From Dillenia suffruticosa (lineage: Eukaryota > Streptophyta > Magnoliopsida > Dilleniales > Dilleniaceae), in NCBI GenBank assembly GCA_033439265.1, contig JAVTVX010000002.1, positions 11,452,174-11,516,173 on the forward strand: a stretch of 64,000 nucleotides of DNA, read 5' to 3'. Positions within the stretch are counted from its first letter, which is position 1; every line of letters begins with the position of its first letter. Under the pieces are notes generated by a model, which searched no databases, had not been told where the DNA came from, and was given only the letters and a program-made list of their open reading frames with translations. Below, piece after piece: positions 1-11,070 of the stretch. The position numbers and the translations under genes are program-made.

Positions 1-175
1 AGATTTAATTGAATCAGAACTAAGATACAGATATTTATTTAACTCTAAAGAAATACAAACATCTTGGTCATAGAGAATCTAAGTCAGTGCCGCATATAAC
101 TGACCAATGAAAACGAAAATTTAATGTTTCTCATCAGCAGAGTAATACCCTGTCCTCTATAAGTACAAAATTCAA

Positions 176-1652
176 TCAGGCTTTCTTGCTGGCTTGATCA
201 GCCGCTTGTTGATTCTGTTCAGCTAAAGAGAATTTCTTCACTTTCTGCACAGAAGGAGAAAGGAAGATAAGATATGAATCTAACTCAAATCACTCATCAG
301 GGTTGCAAGAGAGTTGCAGTGATGCATGAAAGAAGAATGCTCAGAGACGAATAAAATGAATTGCATGGCAACAACAAGGGTTGCAAGTTCATTGTTAAAT
401 AGGTATCATGGTGCATTATCTAGGTTAAGCATAATTATGGAGGTAAAATATATAAGTCACCAAGTTGTGCTCAAAAACAAAGATCAACCTTACACCCTTT
501 TCCTCGGTTAATATGCATCATACACATGAAACATAAGGCTGCAACCAAGCCGTTTCAGTGTTTTCAAGGTTGTTCATTTCCTAAATAGCTAAACTAAGGC
601 TGAGCCTTATTTTGCAAACAAGTCTAACAAACATGTTCAAAGACGATTCTTTGAGTTAGTTGAACTAGCCGAACCGAGAAATAAACAACTCTATCCATAT
701 AAATGAACCTTAATTCTACATGTTCAAGTTTGATTTGTTTAATAACGAGCCTACAAAATGAGTTCATGCTTGATTCATTTAGCTAAATGAAAGAGCTGAA
801 TGGTTCAATTCTTTATGAAATAACTAGTCACTCCAAAAGTTCAACCTAAAGGGGGAGGTGTTTATGTTGTCTTTTAGCTTAACATGCCCCTACTAATATA
901 GGCCAGTGAACTTTACAAGAGTTTCAACACCTAAAATATCATCTGGGGAAAAATTAAGTCCGTTAGGATTTAAACTCCCCAATTCCAACTCTAATAACAT
1001 TTTACCAAACAATCATCCACTCAAAAAGCCGAGAGATATGATTATATTGTTTTTGTAACTTAAACATAATCCCTATCCCTCCGCTAAAGCTAACACTTGG
1101 GACAAACATTGCACAAATCAAAAAGATTTTCATGATGAAGATGAACTGCATAAATGTTCTAAAATAACCCAATTTCAACTGGCTTAAATGGTGAAGAATT
1201 TTGCCATCCATGGCTAACTCTTAATTTCAAAGAATGTGCTAAAGAACGCAAATGTACTCAACCCTCAAGTTATCATTCAAGTGTAAGACAACATTCGTCG
1301 AAAGTTTAGCATCAACACTTGCATTAGACCTATTATCAAACAGTTGTTGCAAGAAACATAAAAATCGACATTTTCGAGACAGGGGCGATTAACTCTGATC
1401 TAAATATTAATCTACGATAAATTTGTATTATAAATTAAGAAACCCGGATCGGAAAACCTGGATCCACAAATTCGATAAGGATAGCAGAATTAGAGAGGAA
1501 AGAAGTGAAGAGCAAACCTGGTTGAGTACGCAATCTCGCAAGGCTTGTAAGAAGACAAGACATTTGTCTTGATCGAAGGAAGGTCCAGCGACGCAGTTGA
1601 GAAGCTCCAAAGCCTCTTGTGCGCACAGGGGCTTTGGAGTTTCCTTCTCCAT
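176..1652 (-). CDS. Small twin CX9C (CHCH-domain) protein, two exons
   Basis: Two exons join in phase 0: 1652-1518 (45 codons from ATG) and 244-176 (22 codons plus TGA), giving 67 residues. The donor after CAG reads GTTTGC; the acceptor is a pyrimidine tract ending TGTGCAG. The protein has two CX9C motifs (Cys10/Cys20 and Cys31/Cys41), then a Lys/Gln/Ala-rich tail. That spacing is the coiled-coil-helix-coiled-coil-helix fold, whose members are usually imported by the Mia40 route and oxidised to two disulfides in the mitochondrial intermembrane space. The length and layout recall plant proteins annotated as Cox19-like CHCH family. That assignment is from family knowledge; the exact partner (cytochrome oxidase assembly or otherwise) is not visible. 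The 1,273-bp intron holds only AT-rich sequence. Exon structure is secure; function is inferred. Confidence 0.85.
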
Positions 1653-2222
1653 TATTTGTTTACAGCTTCACCTGAGCCTGGGGGCTTTAACTTGTTTTAG
1701 GGTTCTAGAATCATGCAACCCCAAAACCATGGTCGCTGGTCTTGCACACTTTCTCTCTTCAATGGTTTTCTATTCTTTAATTTTATTATTACAATAATTT
1801 TTTATTTCCAAAATCTCTTGCAACATCAGTGTGCGCGCTCGTGTGCGTATGCCTGCGTGAACCCTAAATTATGGCTATTTCCCCAAATTAATTCCTAGTC
1901 TTCAAAATCTCTAGAAATACAATTTCGAGTTTCGAAAAGGTATATACCAAATTAATTTTGAGGAGATGAAGTGTTATTGGAACCCGTTATTATTTGATAA
2001 TTGCAAGCTGATACGTCAATTCACGGTTTTACTACTGTTTTGTAAATATTTTAAAATTTAAAAGTTAATTCAAGAAAATAAGTAATAAATTAAGGATTGA
2101 ACACGTAATTTAGTAAAAAAAAGGACCTAATTTGTATTCATCAAATTGCCCAATTTTGAGCTCGGTTCCATGGAAGAAAAGGAAGAGGAGGGGTATTTTT
2201 TTGAATAAATCCCCCGTATCAG
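1653..2222. other. Intergenic, upstream of the CHCH gene
   Basis: This AT-rich stretch lies between the CHCH start codon and a foldback repeat. The first 100-150 bases presumably hold the 5' UTR and promoter of the CHCH gene on the minus strand. I see no coding exon or RNA gene in it. Confidence 0.5.
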
Positions 2223-2520
2223 TAAAAAATTTAAAAAATATATTGAAAACATACATTTTTTTTCCATCTCTAATTTTTTCTAACAAAATTAGAAAATTTT
2301 GAAAAATATAAGTTTTATTTATAATGGAATACAGTAGAAAACAATGCTAAACATGTTTTCTAATTTTTGAAGGGAAATAGAAAATAAGTTTAATATTGTT
2401 TTCTATTATTTTTTATTATAAATAAAATTCATATTTTAAAAAAAAAATTAATTTTATTAAAAAAATTAAAGGTAAAGAAGTACGTATTTTTAGAACATAT
2501 TTTTTAAAAAATTTTAAATC
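2223..2520. repeat. Foldback (MITE-like) inverted repeat
   Basis: The left half (about 2223-2360) matches the reverse complement of the right half (about 2376-2520) over most of its length. For example, ATAAGTTTTATTTATAAT on the left pairs with TTTATAATAAATAAAATTCAT-type sequence on the right, and GTAGAAAACAAT pairs with ATTGTTTTCTAT. The loop is about 15 bases near 2363-2376. About 300 bp of AT-rich, non-coding hairpin fits a MITE. The target duplication was not resolved because both flanks are runs of A and T. Confidence 0.65.
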
Positions 2521-2800
2521 TTTTTTAAAAATTACACGAATCGAGATTTGTGCTGCTTCCTTTCTCACTTTTTTCCCCTTTTCAATTCTCCACTTCTCTC
2601 TCTTTCTAAAACATAAACCTTTGGGTTTCTTCTCATCTCTCTCTTGAAATATTTTTCTTCGAAATCTTCATTAGAAGTTAGCAAAACGTTTTCAGGTTTC
2701 AAGTTTTGTTTCTTTCTCTTAGGATTTCGGAGTAAAGGGTTTTGTTGCCAAAATCAAGAGAAAAGAAAAGTTAGATTTTGTGGGGTTTTTGGAATCAGTC

Positions 2801-2891
2801 ATGGATTTTTTTAGGTTGAAGAGGATTTTTCTGGGTTTGATAACAATTGTTTCAATGACATATGGTGTTAGGTTAACTGATTCTAGTGATG
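2801..2891 (+). pseudogene. Possible orphan first exon (signal peptide) of an LRR receptor kinase
   Basis: An ATG at 2801 opens 30 codons: a basic start (MDFFRLKR), a hydrophobic core (IFLGLITIVSM) and then the motif TDSSD, followed at 2892 by GTAATATG, a plausible donor in phase 1. A pyrimidine-rich leader (2560-2700) precedes it, as in a plant 5' UTR. Secretory leader plus T-D-x-x-D plus a phase-1 donor is how the first exon ends in several plant LRR receptor kinases (STRUBBELIG-receptor family and relatives), where the next codons read V/F-A-A-L. I could not find a second exon, LRRs or a kinase domain before or after the Copia insertion. It may be a gene relic, an undetected small gene, or chance. 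Confidence 0.3.
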
Positions 2892-2892
2892 G

Positions 2893-4059
2893 TAATATGT
2901 TTAACAACTTTTAATTTTGACCTATTTCCATGATCTTTTTGCTCTTTTCATAAACTTAATTTGTGTGGTTGTTCAAAATTTTTGTATTTTTTTTTTGTTA
3001 ATTCTTTATTCTTCTTGGGGTTAGCTTTTAGTGGATTTCTGTAGTTGATTCGATTAGCATTCATATTATTAGCAAATTGATTAATTGTGTTTTTGTGTTT
3101 TATTTCCCTATTTTGAATTATTTATTTTACCTTTGAATTTTGTTGCTGAGTTTTAGCGGCGGTTTATTTTTTTATGATTTAATTTTATAATTTTACCTTT
3201 TGCGGATTAGAAAATTTGTATTTTGTTTAAAGTTTAGAACTTGGGCACGTTTATGATAGTATGCTTATTTAATGTAATTTCATATGTTTTCTATAGCTAA
3301 TAGTACGTGTGATCTCAGTTTGTGTGTGTGTGTGTGTGTGTGCGCGCCCGCATTTTTTTGGGTTTTTTTGGGCTTGGGGCAGGGTAGAGGTTTGATCCAC
3401 ACAATTTTAAGTAGCTAGATTAGTGAGGAGAGAATGTTATTTTGAATAAATTTATTTGAAAAAATAGTTATAGTTACATATATTTTCCTTTTTTTTTCAT
3501 GGCTATATAGCAAATGACCGCCCTTTTCCCAAATGAGGTAGCGTGTGATTGGTCGGAAAGAAATTCAGAACAGCAAACAGTAAATTTAAATAAAAAGAAA
3601 TGTGGCCTCCTCCTATATATTTGGGGTCAAGTTAGTGAGTAGATCACAGCATTTGGGAAAACAGCACCCTAATAAAACAATGAAGACCAGATAAATGCTA
3701 GCAAATTAGTCAATGGTACATCAATTAAGTTCACCCAATTTGGGAACAGCAGAACCCAATACGTAGATAAAGGTAATCCATTAAAAACCCAACAATTGAA
3801 AGTGAAAAAGAAAGACCAAGTTAAGTACACCCAATTTCAGAAAACCAGCAAAAAATTAAAAACCAAACAAAATTAATGAAACGGATTGACCAATAGAGAA
3901 GAAGAGAAGCTAGAAGGAGGTAGAGTGAAAGAAACACATGACCCAGTAATGGAATGAAGACAATCTGTAGAGTTCCATTGTCTCTCCATCTTACGAAGTA
4001 AGAAACAGAGTGTAAGAGTGAAGCTTTATCTTTATTCATTTGGGCATTTTACGGGATTA
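2893..4059. other. Non-coding stretch left of Copia element 1
   Basis: AT-rich sequence with a (TG)n/(CG)n microsatellite at about 3320-3346 and no recognisable exon. If the exon at 2801 is real this is its intron; otherwise it is intergenic. The right edge is the insertion site of the Copia element. Confidence 0.45.
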
Positions 4060-4064
4060 AATTG

Positions 4065-4548
4065 TGTTGGTGATTGATGCCAATTATGGACATTTGGGTA
4101 ATTAAGGAATGGGGTAACTCCCATCCTTAATTACCATTAACCAATATTTTGGTAACCCCCCACCAATTAGGTGATATTGGTCTTACCTTCCTTCTGTAAG
4201 AAAAACCAATGGAGGAAACTCTCCTTCTCCTACCTTGTGGGGTGGACAGCAACTATGGGGAAAAACCATGGAGGTTTTGCACAATATGCTCTAGAGAGAG
4301 AATAGAGAGAGGGATGGAGATTTTCGCGTAGGAAAATCTCCCATCGTCAGACGATTCACCGGATACGAGGCTTGAGGCGTCGTGGATTTGAGGTGGTGGT
4401 TCGATTGCGTGATCACCATCCGACCGTGCGATCCGTTCGAGCGACATCGCGACACGGTGGATTTTGTAGACTGCCCTATCGAGGTATTTATCCCAAAAAT
4501 TCTGATACTATTTTATTCACGCTTCCGCATGCTCGATTAAATCCAACA
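4065..4548 (+). repeat. 5' LTR of Copia element 1
   Basis: Starts TGTTGGTGATTG and ends AATCCAACA. It contains a purine-rich stretch (gagagagaatagagagaggg, about 4293-4312) and aligns without gaps to 10587-11070 at roughly 97% identity by eye. The ends form the short inverted repeat TGTTGG/CCAACA. Confidence 0.92.
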
Positions 4549-4549
4549 T

Positions 4550-4561
4550 TGGTATCAGAGC
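4550..4561 (+). other. Primer-binding site of Copia element 1
   Basis: TGGTATCAGAGC lies one base after the 5' LTR and is the standard complement to the 3' end of plant initiator tRNA-Met. Confidence 0.92.
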
Positions 4562-5089
4562 AGTCGTTGGATTTAATTTAATAATTTTCGAAATTATTTT
4601 TGGGGTTTTAAAATTTTGGGGTCCGGATCACGGATGAGTTACATGAATCCGAGAACACTGCAAGAATACCCATGGCCCAGGGATTACAAAAATATTTTTT
4701 ATTTAATTTTCGGAGCATGTTTGGGCCATGAAATGTCCGGTCAAAGTTTGCGACCGTACGGACATAAAAACCCTAGACTATGGCTTTAGAGGGCGGATCG
4801 ATGCATGAAAATGATATAAATGAGTTCCTTGCATCTAGATCTACGGTTTTATATATTTTATTGTGTAATTTGGGTGCCGGAAACTGGGATTTCCGAATGG
4901 CCGCGGAGGGCCGCGACTGGGGTGGTTGAATCCCACCATTTTTGGGCTTGAATCTTCTTAAAATCGAGTGTAAGATGTTTGGAGGATGCCCACAAATTTT
5001 TTCCAGTCGAAAAATGCAAGAAAAAATAGCCGGAATCGAGTTTTCCAGAAAATGGGTCGAAAAACCCGTTGCAAGACCCGTCGGGCGAA

Positions 5090-5575
5090 CAAAACCCGAC
5101 CCAGACACGCGGGCGCGTGACACACACGCGCCAGAAGGCGCGTCTGGCTGGCGCGTGTCGTACACGCGCCACACAGGCGCGTGAACAGGCAGGGGTCACG
5201 CGGTCGGGTCGGACCCTGACCCGACCGACCCGCAACCGACCCGACTGGGTCGAACCTGGACCGTTGACCGGGGTCAACGGGTCAACCCCTGACCCGTTGA
5301 CAGACCCGGTCTGACCCGGCTCAAGGCGGCTCAGCGCGTGAAAGCGCGTGAGCCGCGTGCCGCGAGTGGGCGCGCGTGAGCCGAGCCGCGCCGGCCCGTG
5401 GCAGCGCGTCTGAGCCGCGCCGCGCGTCTGGCGCGTGAGCCAGACTGCTGCCAGCGCATGGAGGCGCGTGGCAGCGCGTGAAGGCTCACCGCCGGCGCGT
5501 GGAGGGACATTGCGGCGCGTGGATCGCACCGCCGGCTAGCAGCGGCGCGTAAGAACCCCGGGCGGCGCGTGAGGT
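5090..5575 (+). repeat. GC-rich GCGCGTG-repeat leader inside Copia element 1
   Basis: Between the primer-binding site and gag lies about 480 bp of very GC-rich sequence in an otherwise AT-rich window. It is full of the motif GCGCGTG and its variants (ggcgcgtg, agcgcgtg) and of alternating gaccc/gggtc words. Long open frames here on both strands reflect the lack of stop codons in GC-rich DNA and look like no known protein. It is probably an untranslated leader with a degenerate tandem array. The function is unknown. Confidence 0.75.
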
Positions 5576-5759
5576 TGCTTAAAATTGAATTTTTTCAATT
5601 TTTGGGGGTCTTACATCCATAAATGTGACTTTTTGTGGGTTTTTGTGTGCCGAATCACAATCTAAATGGTAAGATGCGATTCCGAGTTGTGATGTATGGT
5701 GTCCGTTGACTCATACGCTCGCTTTGGGGTCGTACTCAAGTCATTTTGGTCTTGATAAT

Positions 5760-6600
5760 TCGTAGGGCATACAAAAATGTGATAATAAGCATCTCCAAGT
5801 CACAAATATTTCTCTTAATGCGTTGAGAACTATCATATTAAATTTTTGTAAGGAGAGTAAACTGAATGATATGATTTGCGTGATTTTATCAATAGATTCA
5901 GTTTATTCTCGAGAGGCAAAATCTAACGGGAATCTAAGGCACGAGATGATGGGCCCCAAAGTGGGCACCGTGCCTCAGAATATACGAGATAAAGAGATCT
6001 ATCGTGTATGGTATAAAAGATTTGCCAAGTTAGGGCAATGCTTATCAGTGACATACACGATGACTTAATCTCGTTTTTCGAGTCATATTTTATGGACATG
6101 TCGGTTCGACTCGTCCCATAAGAGCATAGTGTTGCTCTTTTCGGTTCCTATGTGAGAATGCAGAAGAAAAGGGTTAATCATACAATGAAGCAAATGTCGA
6201 GTATGATCACCGAGTTAATATATATGAACGAGTAAATTTCGGATGGAATTTAGGTACTGGATGTGATCCAGTTTTTACCTGATTCATGGGAAACCGTAAA
6301 ATCCTATCTCACATTTGAATGAATACATATTGTGAGCTCGATGAATCACCTAGAGGCGAGTAGGCCACACTCGAGTCATGCTTATTTAGAGGAGTCGAGT
6401 AAGGACTTCCCTGGCGCTAAGCCAATAGTATAAGCATGAGAACGAGATTCGAGATCTAGGTAATAAAAATCATCCGAGAAAACCGACAATGAGGTACAAT
6501 AACGCAAGAAGAAGAAATTTGATTAGACCAATGTAATTGCTACGTATGAGGTAGATTTGGTCATTTCGTTCGTGAAAGTGACGAGCAGAAATTAATATCT
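5760..6600 (+). pseudogene. Decayed gag of Copia element 1
   Basis: Near 6255-6318 the plus strand reads VLDVIQFLPDSWETVKSYL, matching the LPxSWE core of the Copia gag (UBN2) domain. Near 6531-6580 a degraded zinc knuckle appears (C-x-C, then GRFGHF, with a stop inside). The gag frame is interrupted repeatedly, so no capsid protein can be made. The start is approximate. Confidence 0.7.
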
Positions 6601-7029
6601 TTCTTCTTTACGTGGTTGTCTCATTCACTATAATGCTCGATGATTTCTCTCCTTTGAAATCAGGAGCAACCGACCACGTAACTCGAGACAAGAGTGCGTA
6701 AATATAGTTCCGTCAGGTAAATCCTTAAGTTTGGAGGATTTACGTTAAGGACAGAGCATTTGTCGTTGTCAGAGGGAACGACACTTGCTATGACGTCCTC
6801 AATATTGTAGGCATTTGACGGATCTACAATTAAGTACCTTGTCTAAAATTGACTACGATATGCGTGAAATTATTCATTTCTTTTAATACGACAATTTTTT
6901 GAACTATTCTGGTTTTCATCCATGATGAAATGTATGCACTGGGTGCTACTCCTTGTAATGGTTTCTTGTTGTTCTACTATTGTCTTTACATCTGATTGCG
7001 TAGATGATGATGTAAATGAATGTTATAGT

Positions 7030-7420
7030 AGACTTAGACACATGGGGTAAGAGATGATGAATCGGTTAGTAACGAAAGGTTTATTGGACCCACTAACCAG
7101 ATTCGAGTTACCCGTATGTGGGTTTTGCCTAGCCAACAAAATGACGAGAAAACCATTTGGCGATGCAATGAGAGCTGGGACTCCATTGCAGTTAACTATT
7201 TGTGCCTTTCTTTATTTTATTGTGGTCTTATGAGCATGAGAGCCGGAAATGGAGTTGTGTAGAAAATGATGCTTATAAACGCTTATGTGCGTTTCGGTTC
7301 ATCTATCTGATCTCGCATAAGTCTGAGGCATTAGACTGCTTTAGGAGGTTCATAAGCGAGATTGAGAATCAGTTAGATTTTAGAGTAAAGACTCTCAGAA
7401 CCGAGTGAGGACGCAAGTAT
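7030..7420 (+). pseudogene. Decayed GAG-pre-integrase and integrase of Copia element 1
   Basis: The stretch 7060-7160 reads as MMNRLVTKGLLDPLTRF then CGFCLANKMTRKPF, the usual GAG-pre-integrase motif with the C-x-x-C of the zinc-binding module. Around 7300-7408 follows SHKSEALDCFRRFISEIENQ and LDFRVKTLRTE, the middle of the integrase core. The continuation to the next catalytic Asp is truncated by TGA after RTE. Frame changes and stops separate the pieces. Confidence 0.75.
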
Positions 7421-7929
7421 TTGTCTAAATTACACATAGGGCTCTATTTCGGAAAGAGTATTACGAGACTACTGACTATTAGTCAGTTTCTCATTTGAGC
7501 TTTGGACAGGGAGGTAGCCTGACCTTAGCCACTTAAGGTTATGGGATTGTGCCGCGATTTCTCGCATTCACACGGTGAGTTAGACCCGCGAGAAAATATG
7601 TGTTCTTATGCGAACATGAATGGAACTATAATCGAGATTGAGTCTCGTAATACTACATTTCTTGAGAATGATTTCCCTAAGAAAGGTGAAATCAATTTGG
7701 ACCCTACTCTTTATGCGATGGATGAGCCTAGTGGCTCGGGGAGCCCAGCGGCGGGATACAAGAATCCACTACGGATCTTGATCTCAGTGGGAGCGATCCA
7801 TCAAGAGGTAAAGATTTTTCTCTCCTCCTAAGAGTGTCGAGAATGCGTATTTAAACGTTGTTTTCTCGATTGAGGGTGAGACCCTCGTTGCGACTCTAGA
7901 GGATGATGAGAAATTTAAAACGGTCCAAA

Positions 7930-8570
7930 AAGCTCTCGAGGGTTTTTGCAAAAGATGCAAAAGATCGTTTATTGAAGGCCATAAATGAAAAGAAGGATTT
8001 GATGAGAATCAACGGGGTCTGGGACCTAGTTGATCAGCCTGAGGGCGGGAGGACTATTGGGAACAAGTAGGTTATCAAAGTCAAGATAAAAGTCAACGGA
8101 TTGATAAAGAGGTAAATAACCCGTCTAGTAACCGAGGGTTACACTTAGACTGAGGGGTGGACTATCGAGGAGTCATAGTCCAATTTATTTCGATCCGTTT
8201 ATCTTTAAGCGATTGTCACGAACATGGATTAAGAGTCACATCACAAGGACGTAAAGACCGCTTTTATAGTGGAAGTCTAGATGAGGTGATCTACATGGAG
8301 CATCCCTTTGGGTTCGTTCTAATAGATCAGTGGATGAGGTCTGTTGATTTTAGAAATCAACATACGACCTTAAGCCATCATCTGGACAGCGGCGCTTGAG
8401 ATTTCACGAGAATGTGATATCTTATGGTTTTGTAATGATCGAGTAGGATCATTGCATTTATCTGATACGTCCCGATGACTCCTTTATGAGCATGTTCTCA
8501 TATGTAGGTGACATTCTGTTGGTTGGAAACAACAGAGAGTATCCAATGACCATTGTAACATGGTTATGAG
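7930..8570 (+). pseudogene. Decayed reverse transcriptase of Copia element 1
   Basis: From about 7960 the translation reads DRLLKAINEKKDLMRINGVWDLV, then DQPEGGRTIGNK followed by a stop where Trp is expected, the classic start of RVT_2. Later pieces are HKDVKTAF, then (shifted frame) SLDEVIYMEHPFGF, and near 8500 a remnant of the YVDD-I-L-L-VGNN active-site loop (GDILLVGNN). Six stops lie in one frame between 8068 and 8232. Enzyme activity is impossible. Confidence 0.82.
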
Positions 8571-8719
8571 GTTTTAGTTCATTCTCAGATTTTGGATCCA
8601 TAGGAATCGCTTGAGAATGGTGCTAACTCTTTAACAAAAGTTTTACATCAAGTAGATTTTTGAGTATTTCGAAAAGAGCGATGACAACCTAAAAGATACT
8701 CTTATCGCTAAAGGAAAAA

Positions 8720-9455
8720 GGCTTGAATCTTGACACATGTCCTAGAATTTATAAAGAAATAAGGGATATGAGCAGCATCCCTTATTCCAGTGCAAAATAC
8801 ATTTCTAGTGTGTGCGATGAGGTATACACGTGCGATATACAGTTTGATGTATGCGATGAGGCATACATGACCAGACGTTTATTTTATGGTAAATCTGGTG
8901 AGTAGGTATTAATAGAATCCTGGAAGGGATCACTGTAGAGCAGTGAAAAAGGATTCTGAAATATCTTATTTGAACTGCGCACCTCTCCATGTGCTACGGA
9001 TGAGGTAACTTGTGTTTGGGATTCAGATACTGACTGGGAGTAGTGATCTGAATAAACGCAAAAGATTTTATCTTCTTAGAGCAGTAAGAAGAGAACTTGT
9101 ATATCTCTATTTACGATAGAGACTGAGGTTGTAGTATGCTCAATTGCAGTTTATGAAAATGGTTGGCTTCAGAAATCTTTTGGAAGACTTAGGGATTGTG
9201 ACAGATAATGGGAGGTCAGTGATGATTATTGTGATAATCAGACCGACACTGTCAACAAATGAGACCCTAAGTATAATAGTAAAGCCAAACACATTAATAC
9301 CGAAGACCACTTTATGAGAGATATTACCGAAAAGGGTATTGTGACATCTAAGTACACCTTGACACACAGCATGAGAGCTGATCTCTTCAGAAAACCCGTT
9401 GTGAAAGATTCCTTTGTGAGATATGGAATCATTGGGTTTAGTGTACTTTAACATT
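8720..9455 (+). pseudogene. Decayed RNase H and C-terminal region of Copia element 1
   Basis: LDTCPRIYKEIRDMSSIPYSSA (here split: LDTCPRIYKEIRDM, then SSIPYSSA) is the segment that joins RT to RNase H in Copia polyproteins. It is followed by KRILKYL-type sequence and, at 9400-9455, by a DMESLGLVYFN end. Numerous stops break the frame. The polyprotein ends about 1.1 kb before the 3' LTR. Confidence 0.72.
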
Positions 9456-10586
9456 TCTCCTTATATATTGTTTTAGATGCTTATTTTAATATATGACATG
9501 TATGCATTATTGGGTCACATATTTATTTCATGCATCATTTGTCGTCATATATTGTGATCTTATGATAAAAGATGTGTCAGGCAGGCGTGGTCGACTCTCT
9601 CACACGAGTGACCACCTTCGACTCTGAGTGAGCGAAGATGAGACGGATTATAGTCGTAAGAGGCTTTGAGAGTAGTCCTACTAGAACATAAGTCGCCCTG
9701 ATATGTGTTCAGGATGAGGTCATATGCGATATGACCGACATGGAAATACCCACATCCATGTTACCTGTAAGTAGCCAGGTTTGAGATCTCAGATATCACC
9801 TGCGATTGTGATATTGTCTCTGAGATACTCTCTCTGAGATCTTTGGGTAAAGTCTTATGTGTAGACTGAGTCCCGTACCTGTACAGTGTTAGAGAAATCT
9901 GACATATGCCCTTTGAGATATGGGGAATAACACTGCGACACGTGTTTCATACCACGTGTGATGAGACGACCATGGGATAGTGGGAGCTATTATTTGAGAC
10001 GATAGTTTAATTTTGATCCCCGTTCCCACTGTGTGAGACCTGAGATCCATTGAGTGGGATCTCTTATGCCCTTATTACTTTCGGCTGTCTCTAGAAGTTT
10101 TGGTTTAGTGTTGCTACTTTAGTCTGTTTACCTATGGCCCGGAAGATAAATTGAGGTCTAAGGGGCAGGTCTAGGAAAGCAGCTGAATTGAGACCGATAG
10201 ATTCGAGTTTGGGAAAAGGAAGGCCAATAGACATTACATCGTTGTCGTGTATTCATAGGTCGACCTATTATGTTAATCCATGTTGGGATTCAAACATAAT
10301 AATGAATACATAGTCGAGCAAATTGATTGGGGATCACTTTCGAAGAGGAAAGTGGCTCGGTGGATGTAAATGCATTGAGTCTGGGGTATAGCGAGTTATT
10401 TTATACTAACGGTGACTACTCGATCATCCTAACAGGTGTATCGAGAAGTCTTTCCTTGCAGGTGTACTCGCCGGTCGCACGACGCCCAATCCAGTATGAA
10501 AAGTCCAGTAGGGTGATGTGAGAGATCGCATGAGTTGCGATCTTGTGATTGACGGAAGTGAAATACCCTCATGTGCAAGTGGGAGA
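9456..10586 (+). other. Long 3' untranslated region and polypurine tract of Copia element 1
   Basis: About 1.1 kb without coding similarity separates the end of pol from the 3' LTR. The last bases, AAGTGGGAGA (10577-10586), directly abut the LTR and are the polypurine primer for plus-strand DNA. I recognise no extra gene in it. Confidence 0.65.
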
Positions 10587-11070
10587 TGTTGGTGATTGAT
10601 GTCCATTATGGACATTTGGGTAATTAAGGAATGGGGTAACTCACATCCTTAATTACCATTAACCAATATTTTGGTAACCCCCCACCAATTAAGTGATATT
10701 GGTCTTACCTTTCTTTTGTGAGAAAAAACAATGGAGAAAACTCTCCTTCTCCTACCTTGTGGGGTGAACAGCAACTATAGGGAAAAACCATGGAGGTTTT
10801 GCACAATATGCTCTAGAGAGAGAATAGAGAGAGGGATGGAGATTTTCGCGTAGGAAAATCTCCCATCGTCAGACGATTCACCGGATACGAAGCTTGAGGC
10901 GTCGTGGATTTGAGGTGGTGGTTCGATTGCGTGATCACCATCCGACCGTGCGATCCGTTCGAGCGACATCGCGACACGGTGGATTTTGTAGACTGCTCTA
11001 TCGAGATATTTATCCTAAAAATTCCGATACTATTTTATTCACGCTTCCGCATGCTCGATTAAATCCAACA
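10587..11070 (+). repeat. 3' LTR of Copia element 1
   Basis: Same length and ends as the 5' LTR, with about 16 substitutions, mostly transitions, and no indels seen. It ends 319 bp before the start codon of the cupredoxin-like gene. Confidence 0.92.

Larger units (their letters stand above)
4065..11070 (+). mobile_element. Ty1/Copia LTR retrotransposon (copy 1), full length but coding-dead
   Basis: Two 484-bp direct repeats (4065-4548 and 10587-11070), each starting TG and ending CA, bound a 6.0-kb interior. A primer-binding site complementary to initiator tRNA-Met follows the left LTR and a purine tract precedes the right one. Remnants in the order gag, zinc knuckle, GAG-pre-integrase, integrase, reverse transcriptase, RNase H define the Copia superfamily. 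The flanks read aattg (4060-4064) and aatgg (11071-11075), a 5-bp target duplication with one change. About 16 mismatches between LTRs (about 3%) suggest a young insertion, yet every reading frame is broken by stops and frameshifts. Confidence 0.93.

Noticed and set aside
4858-5529. A 223-codon open frame on the minus strand (and others on the plus strand) in the GC-rich leader of Copia element 1
   Set aside because: Open only because GC-rich repeats lack stop codons. The translation is a low-complexity Arg/Ala/Gly mix with no domain, and it lies between the primer-binding site and gag.
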